A stretch of DNA of 58,374 bases. It comes from Streptomyces sp. ISL-98 (GTDB lineage Bacteria > Actinomycetota > Actinomycetes > Streptomycetales > Streptomycetaceae). A program made the translations under genes and the position numbers. Below are positions 18,640 through 27,480 of this stretch, in pieces (position 1 is the stretch's first letter; each line of letters starts with the position of its first letter). The stretch is from the NCBI RefSeq assembly GCF_018614055.1, contig NZ_JAGGPB010000065.1, positions 1 to 58,374 on the forward strand. Direction: 5' to 3'. The notes below the pieces were generated by a model. The model searched no databases. It was not told where the DNA came from and saw only the letters and a list, made by a program, of their open reading frames with translations.

Positions 18640-19380
18640 ATGACCTCCATGGGGCACCTGAAGCACACCGATCTCAACGCCACCCGGGAGCGGCTGCGCG
18701 ACCAGGTGAGCAACGCCCTGCGGGCAGCACTTATCTCCGGTGAGCTGCGTCCGGGCATGGTGTATTCGGCTCCCACGCTCGCCGAGGACTTCGGCATCTC
18801 CGCCACCCCCGTGCGCGAGGCGATGCTCGACCTGGCCCGTGAGGGCCTGGTCGAGCCCGTCCGGAACAAGGGGTTCAGGGTCACCGAGGTCAGCGAGCGC
18901 GACCTCGATCAGTACACGGAAATCCGCGCACTGATCGAGATCCCCACGGTCGGCCGGGTCACCCGCAGCGCCACGCGCGAGGAACTGGAGGCGCTGCGCC
19001 CGGTCGCCGAGGAGATCGTCCGGGCCGCCCGTGACCACGACCTCATCGGTTACCTGGAGGCCGACCGGCAGTTCCATCTGTCGCTCCTCGAGCTCTCCGG
19101 CAACGAGCGCCTCGTCGAGACCGTCGGCGACCTGCGCAAGCGGTCCCGACTGTACGGGCTCACCGTCCTGGACGAGCGCGGCGAGCTGATCCCCTCGGCC
19201 GAGGAGCATCTGGAACTCCTCGACCTGATGCTCGCGGGCGACGCGAAGAGGGCTGAGAAGTGCATGGCCAGGCACCTGGGTCATGTCCGCTCTCTGTGGG
19301 CCGGCAGCGGCGGCCCTTCACAGGCCGGAACCACCGGAACCAAGCGAGCGGCGCGAGGTACCGGGAAGCGCTCGGCCTGA
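18640..19380 (+). CDS. GntR-family (FCD) transcriptional regulator of hydroxyproline use
   Basis: A 246-residue regulator. The winged helix is at about 12-75 (LRDQVSNALRAALISGELRPGMVYSAPTLAEDFGISATPVREAMLDL), followed by an all-helical FCD domain with metal-ligand pattern DRQFHLSLLELSGNERL and a late HLEL / MARHLGH. FCD regulators usually repress until a carboxylate or amino-acid ligand binds. ATG 18640 is chosen for the GAAGGG just upstream; GTG 18613 would add nine residues. It is the last gene of the catabolic operon. Confidence 0.88.
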   Translation: MTSMGHLKHTDLNATRERLRDQVSNALRAALISGELRPGMVYSAPTLAEDFGISATPVREAMLDLAREGLVEPVRNKGFRVTEVSERDLDQYTEIRALIEIPTVGRVTRSATREELEALRPVAEEIVRAARDHDLIGYLEADRQFHLSLLELSGNERLVETVGDLRKRSRLYGLTVLDERGELIPSAEEHLELLDLMLAGDAKRAEKCMARHLGHVRSLWAGSGGPSQAGTTGTKRAARGTGKRSA

Positions 19381-19392
19381 AGCGGCACGGGT

Positions 19393-19411
19393 GGCCCCAT
19401 AACGCGGGGCC
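19393..19411 (+). terminator. Hairpin after the GntR gene
   Basis: GGCCCC and GGGGCC pair across a 7-nt loop, 12 nt after the regulator stop. The stem is short, so it is a modest terminator candidate. Confidence 0.45.
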
Positions 19412-19472
19412 CTAACGCGGTGCTATGCCCGAATGAGAGCTCCTCGGAACGGGGTCGCTGATTCACGCTACT

Positions 19473-19493
19473 CAATGAAATGTCACACGTCAC
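19473..19493 (+). promoter_or_regulatory. Candidate operator before the proline iminopeptidase gene
   Basis: The stretch contains CAATGAAATGTCACACG, matching the right half of the 15198 element (GAAATGTCACA). It lies 30 nt upstream of the iminopeptidase start and links that gene to the hydroxyproline regulon. Confidence 0.5.
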
Positions 19494-19522
19494 CTGGCGC
19501 TAGCGTGCTGTGAAAGGGACCT

Positions 19523-20791
19523 ATGAACCCGGCGTACGCCACCACCGATCACTTCTTCACCGTCCCGCTGAACCACTCCCTGCCGGTGGGCGGCCAGACC
19601 ATCCGGGTGTTCGCGCGCGAGGTCGTCGACCCGGCCCGCACCGGTGACCAACTGCCGTGGCTGCTCTATCTGCAGGGCGGCCCCGGCGGCAAGGCACCGC
19701 GCCCTTCGGCGGGTTCGCCGACGTGGCTGCCTCAGGCGCTGAAGACCCACCGTGTGCTGCTTCTCGACCAGCGCGGCACCGGCCGCTCCACCCCGGTCAC
19801 AGCTCGCACGGCCTCCCGGTTCGACTCCCCGGCCCAGCTGGCCGCGTACCTCGCCTGCTTCCGCGCCGACGCCATCGTGGCCGACGCGGAACTGATACGC
19901 CGCCGCCTGTGCGGCGACGCGCCCTGGGAGACGCTCGGCCAGAGCTACGGCGGCTTCATCACCCTCACCTACCTCTCCCGGGCCCCAGAAGGCCTGCGGG
20001 CCTGCTACGTCACCGGCGGACTGCCCGGTCTGACCGCGACCGCCGACGACGTGTACGCCCGCACGTACCCCCGGGTGCGGGAGCGGGTCCTCGGCTTCTA
20101 CGCCCGCTACCCGGACGACGCCCCCCGACTCCGCAAGATTGCCGACCTCCTCGCGGCCGACGACATCCGGCTGCCGGGAGGGGACCGCCTCACACCCCGC
20201 CGCCTGCGCACCCTCGGACTCGCCCTCGGCATGGGTGACGGCTTCGAACGGATCCACTGGCTGCTCGACGAATCCCTGGACGGGCACGGCGAGTTGACGG
20301 ACACCTTCCTCCACCAGGCCGAGGCCCTGACCGGCTTCACCGACAATCCGCTGTTCGCCGTCATGCAGGAGACTCTGTACGGGCAAGGGGCCGGCCCGAC
20401 CGGCTGGGCGGCCTCCCGCGCACTCGCCGACTGCCCCGAGTTCGCCGAGGAGGCGGACCCTCTCCTGCTCACCGGGGAGATGATCTACCCCTGGATGTTC
20501 CGGGAGATCAATGGCCTGCGCCCCTTCGCCGACGCCGCGGACCTCCTGGCCCGACGCACCGACTGGCCCCCGCTCTACGACCCTCGCCGCCTGGCCGCCA
20601 ACCAGGTCCCCCTGGCCGCGGTCGTCTACCACGACGACATGTACGTCGATGCGGATCTCTCCCTGCGCACGGTGCGCGAAGTCGGTGCCAGCCGTGCCTG
20701 GGTCACCAACGAGTGGGAGCACGACGGCGTCACCGCCTCCGGCGGCCGCGTACTGGCCCGCCTGATGGACCTGGCCGCAGGCCGCGCGTAG
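19523..20791 (+). CDS. Alpha/beta hydrolase, prolyl iminopeptidase-like (S33)
   Basis: A 422-residue hydrolase. The oxyanion motif LQGGPGGKAPRP and the nucleophile elbow GQSYGGF (Ser141) match prolyl aminopeptidases; VLLLDQRGTGRSTPV is the second family signature, and DDMYVD with a C-terminal WEHDG provides acid and His. It has no signal peptide and would release N-terminal proline from imported peptides in the cytoplasm. The upstream operator-like element and the position after the GntR gene support membership in the hydroxyproline/peptide regulon. Confidence 0.88.
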   Translation: MNPAYATTDHFFTVPLNHSLPVGGQTIRVFAREVVDPARTGDQLPWLLYLQGGPGGKAPRPSAGSPTWLPQALKTHRVLLLDQRGTGRSTPVTARTASRFDSPAQLAAYLACFRADAIVADAELIRRRLCGDAPWETLGQSYGGFITLTYLSRAPEGLRACYVTGGLPGLTATADDVYARTYPRVRERVLGFYARYPDDAPRLRKIADLLAADDIRLPGGDRLTPRRLRTLGLALGMGDGFERIHWLLDESLDGHGELTDTFLHQAEALTGFTDNPLFAVMQETLYGQGAGPTGWAASRALADCPEFAEEADPLLLTGEMIYPWMFREINGLRPFADAADLLARRTDWPPLYDPRRLAANQVPLAAVVYHDDMYVDADLSLRTVREVGASRAWVTNEWEHDGVTASGGRVLARLMDLAAGRA

Positions 20792-20858
20792 CCCACTCGT
20801 TCCCCGTTTCTTCGCCTCCATCCCCTCTCAGACATCGCTCGCCTCCGACGGGAGTCCC

Positions 20859-22055
20859 ATGCCTGCCCTGCCGACCTGCCCGCGTTCCGTCGCCGTAGCT
20901 CTCGCCCTCGCCTCGTGCCTGACCGCCGCTGCCACGGCGAACGCAGCCACCCCATCTCCCGCGCCCCGGTCTGCCGCGCCCGCCGCCGCGTGCGCGCTCC
21001 CCGGAAAGACCGGGTGGACCGACGAAGGCCACGACACCGATCGGGTCCAGTTCCAGCCCTCCACAGGAACCCGGCGCGTACTGACACTGTTCGTGGACTT
21101 CCCCGACGCCCGGGCCACCGACTCCACCGGCGCGTACGCCGCTCAACTCGCCCCGGCCGCCGACTGGATCCGCAAAGCCAGCTACGGGCGCTCGCGTCTC
21201 GCCCTCACCTCACTGCACCGCTGGATCCGCATGCCGGCGGATTCGGACTCGTACGGCTTCGAACGCGGCCTCACCTTCGAGAGCCACGAAAAGTACGTAC
21301 GTGACGCGATCGCGGCCGCCGACCCGTACGCGGACTTCTCCCGTTACGACATGGTCTACGTCGTCCCCACCAGGGCGGCGTCCGCGATCTCCTTCTCCCC
21401 GACCTACCTCTACGACCCCGCATCGTCCGGCGTGATCGCCGACGGCACGCGTGTGAAGTGGGCCGTGACCTTCGGACAGGACCTCTGGCGCTGGGGCCAC
21501 AAGGTCGTCGCTCACGAAACCGGCCACACCTTCGGCCTCCCGGACCTGTACTCCTTCACCGGCGCCACTCATCAGTACGTCGGCGGCTGGGACGTCATGG
21601 GCAACATCGCCGGCCATGCTCCCCAGTACCTGGGCTGGCACTCCTGGAAGCTCGGGTGGACCCGTGACACCCAGGTCGCCTGCCTGACCGCTCCCGGACA
21701 GCGCACCGTACGACTGACCCCGGTGGAACGGCCGCACGGCACCAAGATCGCCGTGCTGCGCACCAGCGAGACGACTGCGTACGTCGCGGAGTCCCGCCGA
21801 GCCGAGGGCAACGACAGGAATGCGTGCTCCGCCGGCGTCCTCATCTACAAGGTCGACTCCGCGACCCCGACCGGTGAGGGACCGGTCCGGGTCATCAACG
21901 GCAACCCGGCCTCGACGCCACCCACCGGGTGCACCGGGCTCGACCTGGCGGCCTACGCCCCGGGCCAGACCTTCACGGACCCCGCCGACGGCGTCCGCAT
22001 CGACGTCCTTGCAGGTGGCAGGGCGGGGGATGTGGTGCGGCTCAGGATGTCCTGA
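20859..22055 (+). CDS. Secreted M6-type metalloprotease
   Basis: A 398-residue protein with a Sec signal peptide (VAVALALASCLTAAATANAA). The zinc site HETGHTFGLPDLY starts at His219 (His219, Glu220, His223), followed by GGWDVMGNI, the conserved follow-up of M6/immune-inhibitor-A-like peptidases. Two Cys pairs suggest disulfides in the secreted domain. It would degrade extracellular protein and could supply peptides to the importer upstream (inference). Confidence 0.88.
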   Translation: MPALPTCPRSVAVALALASCLTAAATANAATPSPAPRSAAPAAACALPGKTGWTDEGHDTDRVQFQPSTGTRRVLTLFVDFPDARATDSTGAYAAQLAPAADWIRKASYGRSRLALTSLHRWIRMPADSDSYGFERGLTFESHEKYVRDAIAAADPYADFSRYDMVYVVPTRAASAISFSPTYLYDPASSGVIADGTRVKWAVTFGQDLWRWGHKVVAHETGHTFGLPDLYSFTGATHQYVGGWDVMGNIAGHAPQYLGWHSWKLGWTRDTQVACLTAPGQRTVRLTPVERPHGTKIAVLRTSETTAYVAESRRAEGNDRNACSAGVLIYKVDSATPTGEGPVRVINGNPASTPPTGCTGLDLAAYAPGQTFTDPADGVRIDVLAGGRAGDVVRLRMS

Positions 22056-22146
22056 CGAAGGCAGGCTGACCGGAGTTCGCACCCTGACCGCTGACCGGCG
22101 CGTTGCGCGGGGGACCGCCACTGGTTTCGGCGATCCTGGTAGGACG

Positions 22147-22830
22147 ATGCGGATCACTCTGGTCATCGCGGTACTCGCTGCCGTGCAGGTGTGGGCCAAT
22201 CGGCTCGCGGCCGACTGGTACGTCCCCCTCTGCGCCGCCACGACCGCCGTTCTCCTGCTGATCGCCCGGTGGGACGGCCTCAGCTGGGCGGACCTTGGCC
22301 TCGGAGCCAGCTCCGCCCGCCGGGGACTGCGCTGGGGTCTTGTCCTGGTCGGTGCCGTCATGGTGGTCTATCTGCTGGGTCTGGCCGTGCCGTTCACCCG
22401 GGAGGCCTTCCTGGACGAACGCGCTGCGAGCCTCACCCCGGAACAACTGGTGTTCCGCGTGCTGGTCCGTGTACCGCTGGGCACCGTACTGCTCGAGGAG
22501 ATCGCGTTCCGGGGAGTGCTGTGGGCCATGGTCGAGCGGAGGTGGGGACACACCTGGGCGACCGCCGCGTCCTCGGTGCTCTTCGGGCTCTGGCACGTGG
22601 AGCCCTCGCGGGGGCTCACGCGCGCGAACGCGGCTGCCGAGGCTGTCTTTGGCACGGGCCCGACAGGGGTCGCCCTGTCTGTGGCAGCAGCGGTGGCCGG
22701 CACCGCCCTCGCCGGCGTATTTTTCTGCGAACTCCGCCGCCGATCCGGCAGCCTCATCCCACCCGTCGCACTGCACTGCGCCCTCAACAGCGCGGGCTAT
22801 GCGCTCGCCTGGGCGGTCGCCCGCTGGTGA
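22147..22830 (+). CDS. CPBP-family intramembrane protease (CAAX protease-like)
   Basis: A 227-residue protein with about six membrane segments. The active-site motif LLEEIAFRGVLW (Glu117, Glu118) and the later FGLWHVEPS His match the CPBP/Rce1-like glutamic proteases. The frame is open further upstream over the M6 gene, but homology starts at MRITLVIAVLAAVQVW. Its targets are unknown. Confidence 0.87.
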   Translation: MRITLVIAVLAAVQVWANRLAADWYVPLCAATTAVLLLIARWDGLSWADLGLGASSARRGLRWGLVLVGAVMVVYLLGLAVPFTREAFLDERAASLTPEQLVFRVLVRVPLGTVLLEEIAFRGVLWAMVERRWGHTWATAASSVLFGLWHVEPSRGLTRANAAAEAVFGTGPTGVALSVAAAVAGTALAGVFFCELRRRSGSLIPPVALHCALNSAGYALAWAVARW

Positions 22831-23271
22831 GGCGCGGCAAGTCTTGTGGCCAGTTGTGCACGTCGGCATCCCTTCTGGCTGCATGCATGCATGCATCGCG
22901 ACGGGAATGTGGATCACGGACATGGCGACACCGGCTGAGAGCGGAGCGGCACAAGGCCACCTAGGGGCAGATCGTGGTGACCACCTCGCGCTACCGCCTG
23001 GAGGCCGAGTGAGCCCACACACCTTGCTGGCGTATGGCGCACTGGTCAGCGCAACGGATCACCCTCGACGGTGAGTTGAACGCCCGAGCTGTCTGATCCG
23101 CAAGCCGTCAGCACTTCAAGCGCGGCCGCGGCCAGCGCTCAAAACAGTGTCAGGTGAAGGGCCACGTGTGCGGGACCCCCGAACGCCGGTCCGTGCGGAC
23201 CGGCGGGGCTTCGCCATGCCTCGACCCCAACCAGTCGGCCGCCACCCCCTGTCGGTACGATCAGAGCAGAA
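22831..23271. other. Gene-free stretch with a (TGCA)n run
   Basis: No supportable gene is seen over about 440 nt. It contains a TGCA run (22880-22896) and short open fragments with weak protein character (for example IVVTTSRYRLEAE before a stop near 23011), suggesting gene debris. Confidence 0.5.
23184..23205 (+). terminator. Strong hairpin, CGCCGGTCCG/CGGACCGGCG
   Basis: A perfect 10-bp stem with a 2-nt loop, flanked by extra C/G pairing. It lies upstream of the small membrane protein and could insulate it from the CPBP gene. Confidence 0.55.
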
Positions 23272-23287
23272 TTTGAACACGTTCAAA
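23272..23287 (+). promoter_or_regulatory. TetR-type palindromic operator TTTGAAC-AC-GTTCAAA
   Basis: A perfect 7-bp inverted repeat with a 2-bp centre, directly abutting the GGAGG ribosome site of the next gene. The shape is typical of TetR-family operators, but no TetR gene is present in the window. Confidence 0.65.
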
Positions 23288-23300
23288 GGAGGAACAGGTC

Positions 23301-23588
23301 ATGCCTGAGCCGACCGTGCCCGACCGAACCGACACACCCGCCGTCGCCCTAGGCCCCACCGCACTTGTCCTCGGAGCCTTCTCCGCCATAGGTTCATGGG
23401 TGCCCGCGCTCGTGCCCACGCTCCCATGGGGGTTCATCGCCGGAGCCCTCGCCGTCACCTTCGGCGCAGCGGGCATCCACTACGCCGTCCACGGCACCGG
23501 CCGCCTGTGGACCGCCATTGCCGGAACCATTCTCGGCACCGTCGGACTCGTCGGCACCATCACCCTCATCTGGGCGTTCAGCGCCTAA
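23301..23588 (+). CDS. Small membrane protein of unknown function
   Basis: A 95-residue protein with a short polar N-terminus and three hydrophobic segments (ALVLGAFSAIGSWVPALVPTL, GFIAGALAVTFGAAGIHYAV, AIAGTILGTVGLVGTITLIWAF). It resembles DUF4190-like small membrane proteins but is not recognised further. ATG 23301 has GGAGG 8 nt upstream. Transcription is probably controlled through the palindrome that overlaps its leader. Confidence 0.75.
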   Translation: MPEPTVPDRTDTPAVALGPTALVLGAFSAIGSWVPALVPTLPWGFIAGALAVTFGAAGIHYAVHGTGRLWTAIAGTILGTVGLVGTITLIWAFSA

Positions 23589-23791
23589 GGCGTGTTGTGA
23601 AAGGCGTGTTCAGAAGGCTTCACGATGCTGATTGAAGCCAGCTGCCGTCCAGGAACTCTGTGGGGACGTCGTTCTCCGACGGGTTGATGCCGAGGACCTC
23701 AGTTCGTCGAACCACCGGTCCCGCTGAGACGCGGGGAGTTGCTGACCACACCACGCACGAGGCCAGGTGTGCCAGGATCCGCTCGTGGGGC

Positions 23792-23902
23792 CGGGGGGAT
23801 CTGACAGACCAACAGTGGTGGTGGCTGGAGCCGCTGTTGGCTCCGATAGCGAAGATGGGTCGGCCGCCGCGGAATCGGCGGCAGGTCTTCGACGAGGTGG
23901 AC
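23792..23902 (+). pseudogene. Transposase N-terminal fragment (IS5-like)
   Basis: Translation gives RGDLTDQQWWWLEPLLAPIA.. then GRPPRNRRQVFDEV, the start of IS5-family transposases (RGDLTDxQWxxLEPLLP..GRP..). Only about 37 residues remain, with no catalytic part and no recognisable ends. Confidence 0.65.
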
Positions 23903-23981
23903 CGGAACAGCAGCACGTCAGCGGTACGTCAGCGGAACGGCAGCGCAGGGCCCGAAGCTATGAGCAAGCCGTACTGATTGC

Positions 23982-24137
23982 ATGACACGGGGAGTCCCCA
24001 CACGTGTACCTCCATCCATCGCTCTGGCCTTGCCGGTGGCCGCGGCCGTTGCCGCCCTCAGCCTGGCGCTCACCGCCTGCGGCGGCTTCGGGTTGGGCCC
24101 ACGGGGTCGGGGTGCGTCGGGAGCCCCGATCGGATGA
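23982..24137 (+). pseudogene. Short lipoprotein-like ORF, probably a truncated lipoprotein
   Basis: A 51-codon ORF from ATG 23982 begins MTRGVPTRVPPSIALALPVA and reaches a convincing lipobox LALTACGG, then ends after 18 further residues. It is either a tiny lipoprotein or, more likely, the surviving signal peptide of a deleted gene next to transposase debris. Confidence 0.45.
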
Positions 24138-24288
24138 GCCGGCCACGGGCGAGGTCGGCAACGCCAAGCGATCCGCAGCTACTTCTCCGAAGCCTGTCCT
24201 AGCTCCTAGCTCCTGGCAACAGGGCACTGAGCGTTTTCCCAACCTGATGGTGCCGGCTCAGCACCTTTCCGTTCCTACCGGAGGCATC

Positions 24289-25719
24289 ATGCAACGACGC
24301 ACGTTTCTCACAGGCACCCTGCTGGGCGCAGCGTTCGCCGCTGTGCCACTCGACGCCCTGTTGCCGACCAGCGCGTCGGCGGCCACGACGACGGTCAGTT
24401 CCCTGGACGCCCTCCAGAACGCGATCGACCGCGCGGTACCCGGCGACCGGATCGTCCTGGCCGACGGCACGTACACCGTCCCGTCGGGGGGTGCCATCAG
24501 TGTCTCGGGCAAGAACGGCACCAGCAGCGCGCCGATCACCATCGTCTCGGAATCTCGCGGCGGCGCGGTGCTCCAGGGCCGGCGCAGCTTCGTATTCAGC
24601 AACTCGAGCAACATAACCCTCAGCGGCTTCGCCTTCCGCCAGAGCACCACTCTGGAGATTCCGGCGAGCTGTCCCCGCATCCGACTGACCCGCAACGACT
24701 TCCGTTTCGCCGACATCAGCGGGCTCGACTGGGTCGTCGTGCGGGCCGACGACGTCAAGATCGACCGGAACCGCTTCCACGACAAGACGACCGAAGGCAT
24801 CTTCGTCGTCGTCGACGGCCCCGGCTCGACCGCGATGGCCCAGCGTCTCCACATCTACAAGAACCACTTCTCCGGCCACAGCTACGCCGGCGCCAACGGC
24901 GGCGAGCCGATCCGGCTCGGCGTCAGCAGTCGGGCGCTGTCCAGCGCGCACGCGATCGTGGAGTACAACCTGTTCGAGCGGTGCGACGGAGACCCCGAGA
25001 CCATCTCGGTGAAATCCTCGGACAACAGCATCCGCTACAACACGATTCGCGACAGCCGCGGCGGAATCGTGCTGCGCCACGGTAACCACTCCACGACGGA
25101 GGGCAATTACCTGATCGGCGGTACCGACGGGCTGCGCGTCTACGGCAACGATCATCTGGTCGTCAACAACTACCTCGGCGGCCTGTCGGGCCGGGCCTTG
25201 GTGATCGGCAGCGGCACCACCCGCGACCACCACCCCGGCGAGACGACCGAAGAAAGGCGCGGCAACGACGCGTGCGACCGCGCGGTGATCGTGCACAACA
25301 CTCTGCTCGGCAACGCCGGAACGCTCTCGGGCGAGACCCGGGACTACGAGCCCCGTGACGTGGTCATCGCCGACAACCTCCTGGTCGGCAGCGCCGGCAG
25401 CCTGGTCGCGGTGGGGAAGACCACCGGCTTCACCTGGCAGAGCAACATCCTGTGGGGTGCGGCGTCCAATGGCAACATCCCCTCCGGCACCTACCGCCGG
25501 GTCGACCCGCTCCTTCGGCAGGAGTCCGACGGTGTATTCCGGCTGTCGGCGGGCAGCCCGGCGATCGGCGCAGCGACGCTGGGGAGCCCGTCCGTGGCCG
25601 ATGACATCGACGGCCACTCGCGCGGCACCACCCGTGACATCGGCGCCGACGAGTACTCGACACTGGCTCCTCTCCGCCGTCCCCTCACGGCGGCGGACGT
25701 GGGTCCGGACGCATCGTGA
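24289..25719 (+). CDS. Tat-exported polysaccharide lyase family 6 (chondroitinase-B/alginate lyase-like)
   Basis: A 476-residue protein with a twin-arginine signal (QRRTFLTGTLLGAAF, cleavage near SASA). A right-handed beta-helix follows. The PL6 features NGGEPIRLG, then ETISVKSSDNSIRYNTI and IVLRHGNHS place the catalytic pair at Lys242 and Arg263, with the same spacing as Lys250/Arg271 of chondroitinase B. It would cleave a uronate polysaccharide (alginate or dermatan sulfate) outside the cell by beta-elimination. The ATG has GGAGG at 24280-24284; the longer open frame upstream is spurious. A terminator follows. Confidence 0.88.
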   Translation: MQRRTFLTGTLLGAAFAAVPLDALLPTSASAATTTVSSLDALQNAIDRAVPGDRIVLADGTYTVPSGGAISVSGKNGTSSAPITIVSESRGGAVLQGRRSFVFSNSSNITLSGFAFRQSTTLEIPASCPRIRLTRNDFRFADISGLDWVVVRADDVKIDRNRFHDKTTEGIFVVVDGPGSTAMAQRLHIYKNHFSGHSYAGANGGEPIRLGVSSRALSSAHAIVEYNLFERCDGDPETISVKSSDNSIRYNTIRDSRGGIVLRHGNHSTTEGNYLIGGTDGLRVYGNDHLVVNNYLGGLSGRALVIGSGTTRDHHPGETTEERRGNDACDRAVIVHNTLLGNAGTLSGETRDYEPRDVVIADNLLVGSAGSLVAVGKTTGFTWQSNILWGAASNGNIPSGTYRRVDPLLRQESDGVFRLSAGSPAIGAATLGSPSVADDIDGHSRGTTRDIGADEYSTLAPLRRPLTAADVGPDAS

Positions 25720-25734
25720 GCGGTCACGGGTGAC

Positions 25735-25759
25735 GGGGCGCCCGTGAGGTGGGCGCCCC
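25735..25759 (+). terminator. Terminator of the PL6 lyase gene
   Basis: GGGGCGCCC and GGGCGCCCC form a perfect 9-bp stem with a 7-nt loop, 16 nt after the lyase stop. Confidence 0.7.
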
Positions 25760-25959
25760 GGTCCGCTCCGGCCGGTCTGCCACGCGAGGGGCCCAACGCC
25801 TCTGCACCTGGGCTCGTACGCCGACACCATGCGAGGTGCGCCGTATCTGGCGTCGAAGAGGCAAGCTGAGGTCTCCGCGCCACGCCTGTGCGTCACGACG
25901 GATCCGGGTCGATCGGCCCCACCCCGCGCCGGGGCCGATCACCGGTCCGCTCGGTTCGC

Positions 25960-27480
25960 TCAGCGCAGTTCCAGGCCGAGTCCCGTCTCCAGCACGGCAG
26001 CCTGTTCGGGCGTGGCGAAAACGAAGTAGCTCTCGTAGTTGGCGTCCCTGAGGCGCACGAAGCCGACCAGGTAGAACCGGCGTATGTCGTCGCCGGGGTC
26101 GGGATCGACGTGGTCGATGAACTCCGTGATCGCCAGGTGGTCGAGGTAGTCGTCCGACATGTGCTCGGTGTGTTGGGTCACCAGGACGCCGTTGCGGGCG
26201 AACTCCAGGACGTCGCCGTACTCGCCCCCGTGCAGCCTGACGTCGGTGATGGTGACCGCGCCGTCGGTGAGTGCCGCGGCCTCCTCCAGGATGCCCGCGT
26301 AGCTCTCCTCGAGATCGTCGACATCGTCCCCGTGGGCCGAGATCGCCACACCGAACGCTTCGAGCGTGGCAGGCACTTCGTGGGGTGGCAGCTCGTCGTG
26401 CGCGAACTCGACGTACTTCGTGAGGACGCTGTCGACCTTCTCCCGAGCCACCATGCCCATCCGCTTCAGGAGCGCCCCCACGTGTGCGTACGAGGACGAC
26501 CTGAACCAGAACAGCACGTCCCGCAGCGTGTCCTTGCGCTCCTTCGGTTCCCCGTCCACCTCCTCTTGGAGGAGCAGTTCGCGCAGGCACCCCAGCGGAA
26601 TCGCCGCGCCCCCGACCCGCTTGTCCGGTTGATCCACGAACGGCACCTCGGTCCACACGCTCTCCCGCGACCCCGGGGCCCCGGGCTCGGCGTCAGGATC
26701 GAACGGGATGTACTGCCACACCGCCCCCTTGTTCCGCCGGATCACCTCGCCCATGTACCAGCAGGCGCCCTGTACGAACGGCTCGTCCCGTGAGGCGTCG
26801 AATTCCTCCACCGTGGCGAACCGCCGCCTCACCACAACTTCCAGCCAGTCCAACGTGTCGGGGTGGAAATTCCACCTCCACGCTCCGTCGAACGCGTCCT
26901 CGGCCCAGACGGAGAGCGCCTTCCTCCGCTCGGCCAGCCACGCTGTCAGCACCGGATCCTGCGGCAGCGGCGCACTGGGGTCCACGCGTGGCGTGTGCTC
27001 CTTGACCGGCTCCCACCCCGGAACCGCATGCTGCCGTGCCGCCACGGCCTGCCGCAGCCGCTCGATCTCCTCGGCGAACGCGGTCCCGGTGCGGACTCGG
27101 AGGGCGTACGAGATCAGCAACATCGGTGCGACGGGTGAGAGTTCAAGTTCGGGGTCCGGCCAGACGACGGGCTGCCCCGGGAGATCGTCGACCGGCCGAG
27201 TATTCCAGCCCCAAGCACCGCCCGCGATGCCGAGCAGGATTTCGCCGAGATAGGCCATCGCACTCTCCACGAACTCCGTCCGCTTCTCGGGGACTTGGGC
27301 GGATTCGTAGCGCTGCAGCAGGCGAGCCTCCAAAGCGTCCAGCGACTTGGGGGAGTAGTCGAAGGGAAAATCGTCGGTAAGGAGCACCTTCTCCAGGAGC
27401 AGCAGCTGATACGGCAGGTCGCCGATCCACTTCTGAAGCAGATGCTGCGGGGCGCTCTCAGGCTGTGTCTCAGGGATCAT
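25960..27480 (-). CDS. Protein of unknown function with a duplicated domain
   Basis: A 506-residue acidic soluble protein, family not recognised. The N-terminal half contains two related segments: about 46-93 (ALEARLLQRY..FVESAMAYLGEILL..GGAWGWN) and about 207-258 (WLEVVVRRRF..FVQGACWYMGEVIR..GAVWQYI). Both share the helix, the A-x-x-Y-[LM]-G-E turn and G-x-x-W-x-[WY]. The C-terminal 170 residues form a separate region (FARNGVLVTQHTEHMSDDYLDHLAI..., YESYFVFATPEQ). No signal or membrane segment is seen. The ATG at 27480 is the first start of the homologous part. Confidence 0.75.
   Translation of the reverse strand: MIPETQPESAPQHLLQKWIGDLPYQLLLLEKVLLTDDFPFDYSPKSLDALEARLLQRYESAQVPEKRTEFVESAMAYLGEILLGIAGGAWGWNTRPVDDLPGQPVVWPDPELELSPVAPMLLISYALRVRTGTAFAEEIERLRQAVAARQHAVPGWEPVKEHTPRVDPSAPLPQDPVLTAWLAERRKALSVWAEDAFDGAWRWNFHPDTLDWLEVVVRRRFATVEEFDASRDEPFVQGACWYMGEVIRRNKGAVWQYIPFDPDAEPGAPGSRESVWTEVPFVDQPDKRVGGAAIPLGCLRELLLQEEVDGEPKERKDTLRDVLFWFRSSSYAHVGALLKRMGMVAREKVDSVLTKYVEFAHDELPPHEVPATLEAFGVAISAHGDDVDDLEESYAGILEEAAALTDGAVTITDVRLHGGEYGDVLEFARNGVLVTQHTEHMSDDYLDHLAITEFIDHVDPDPGDDIRRFYLVGFVRLRDANYESYFVFATPEQAAVLETGLGLELR

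Noticed and set aside
22880..22896. TGCATGCATGCATGCAT run as an origin or regulatory site
   Set aside because: Simple palindromic repeat with no associated gene or second copy; no basis for a function.
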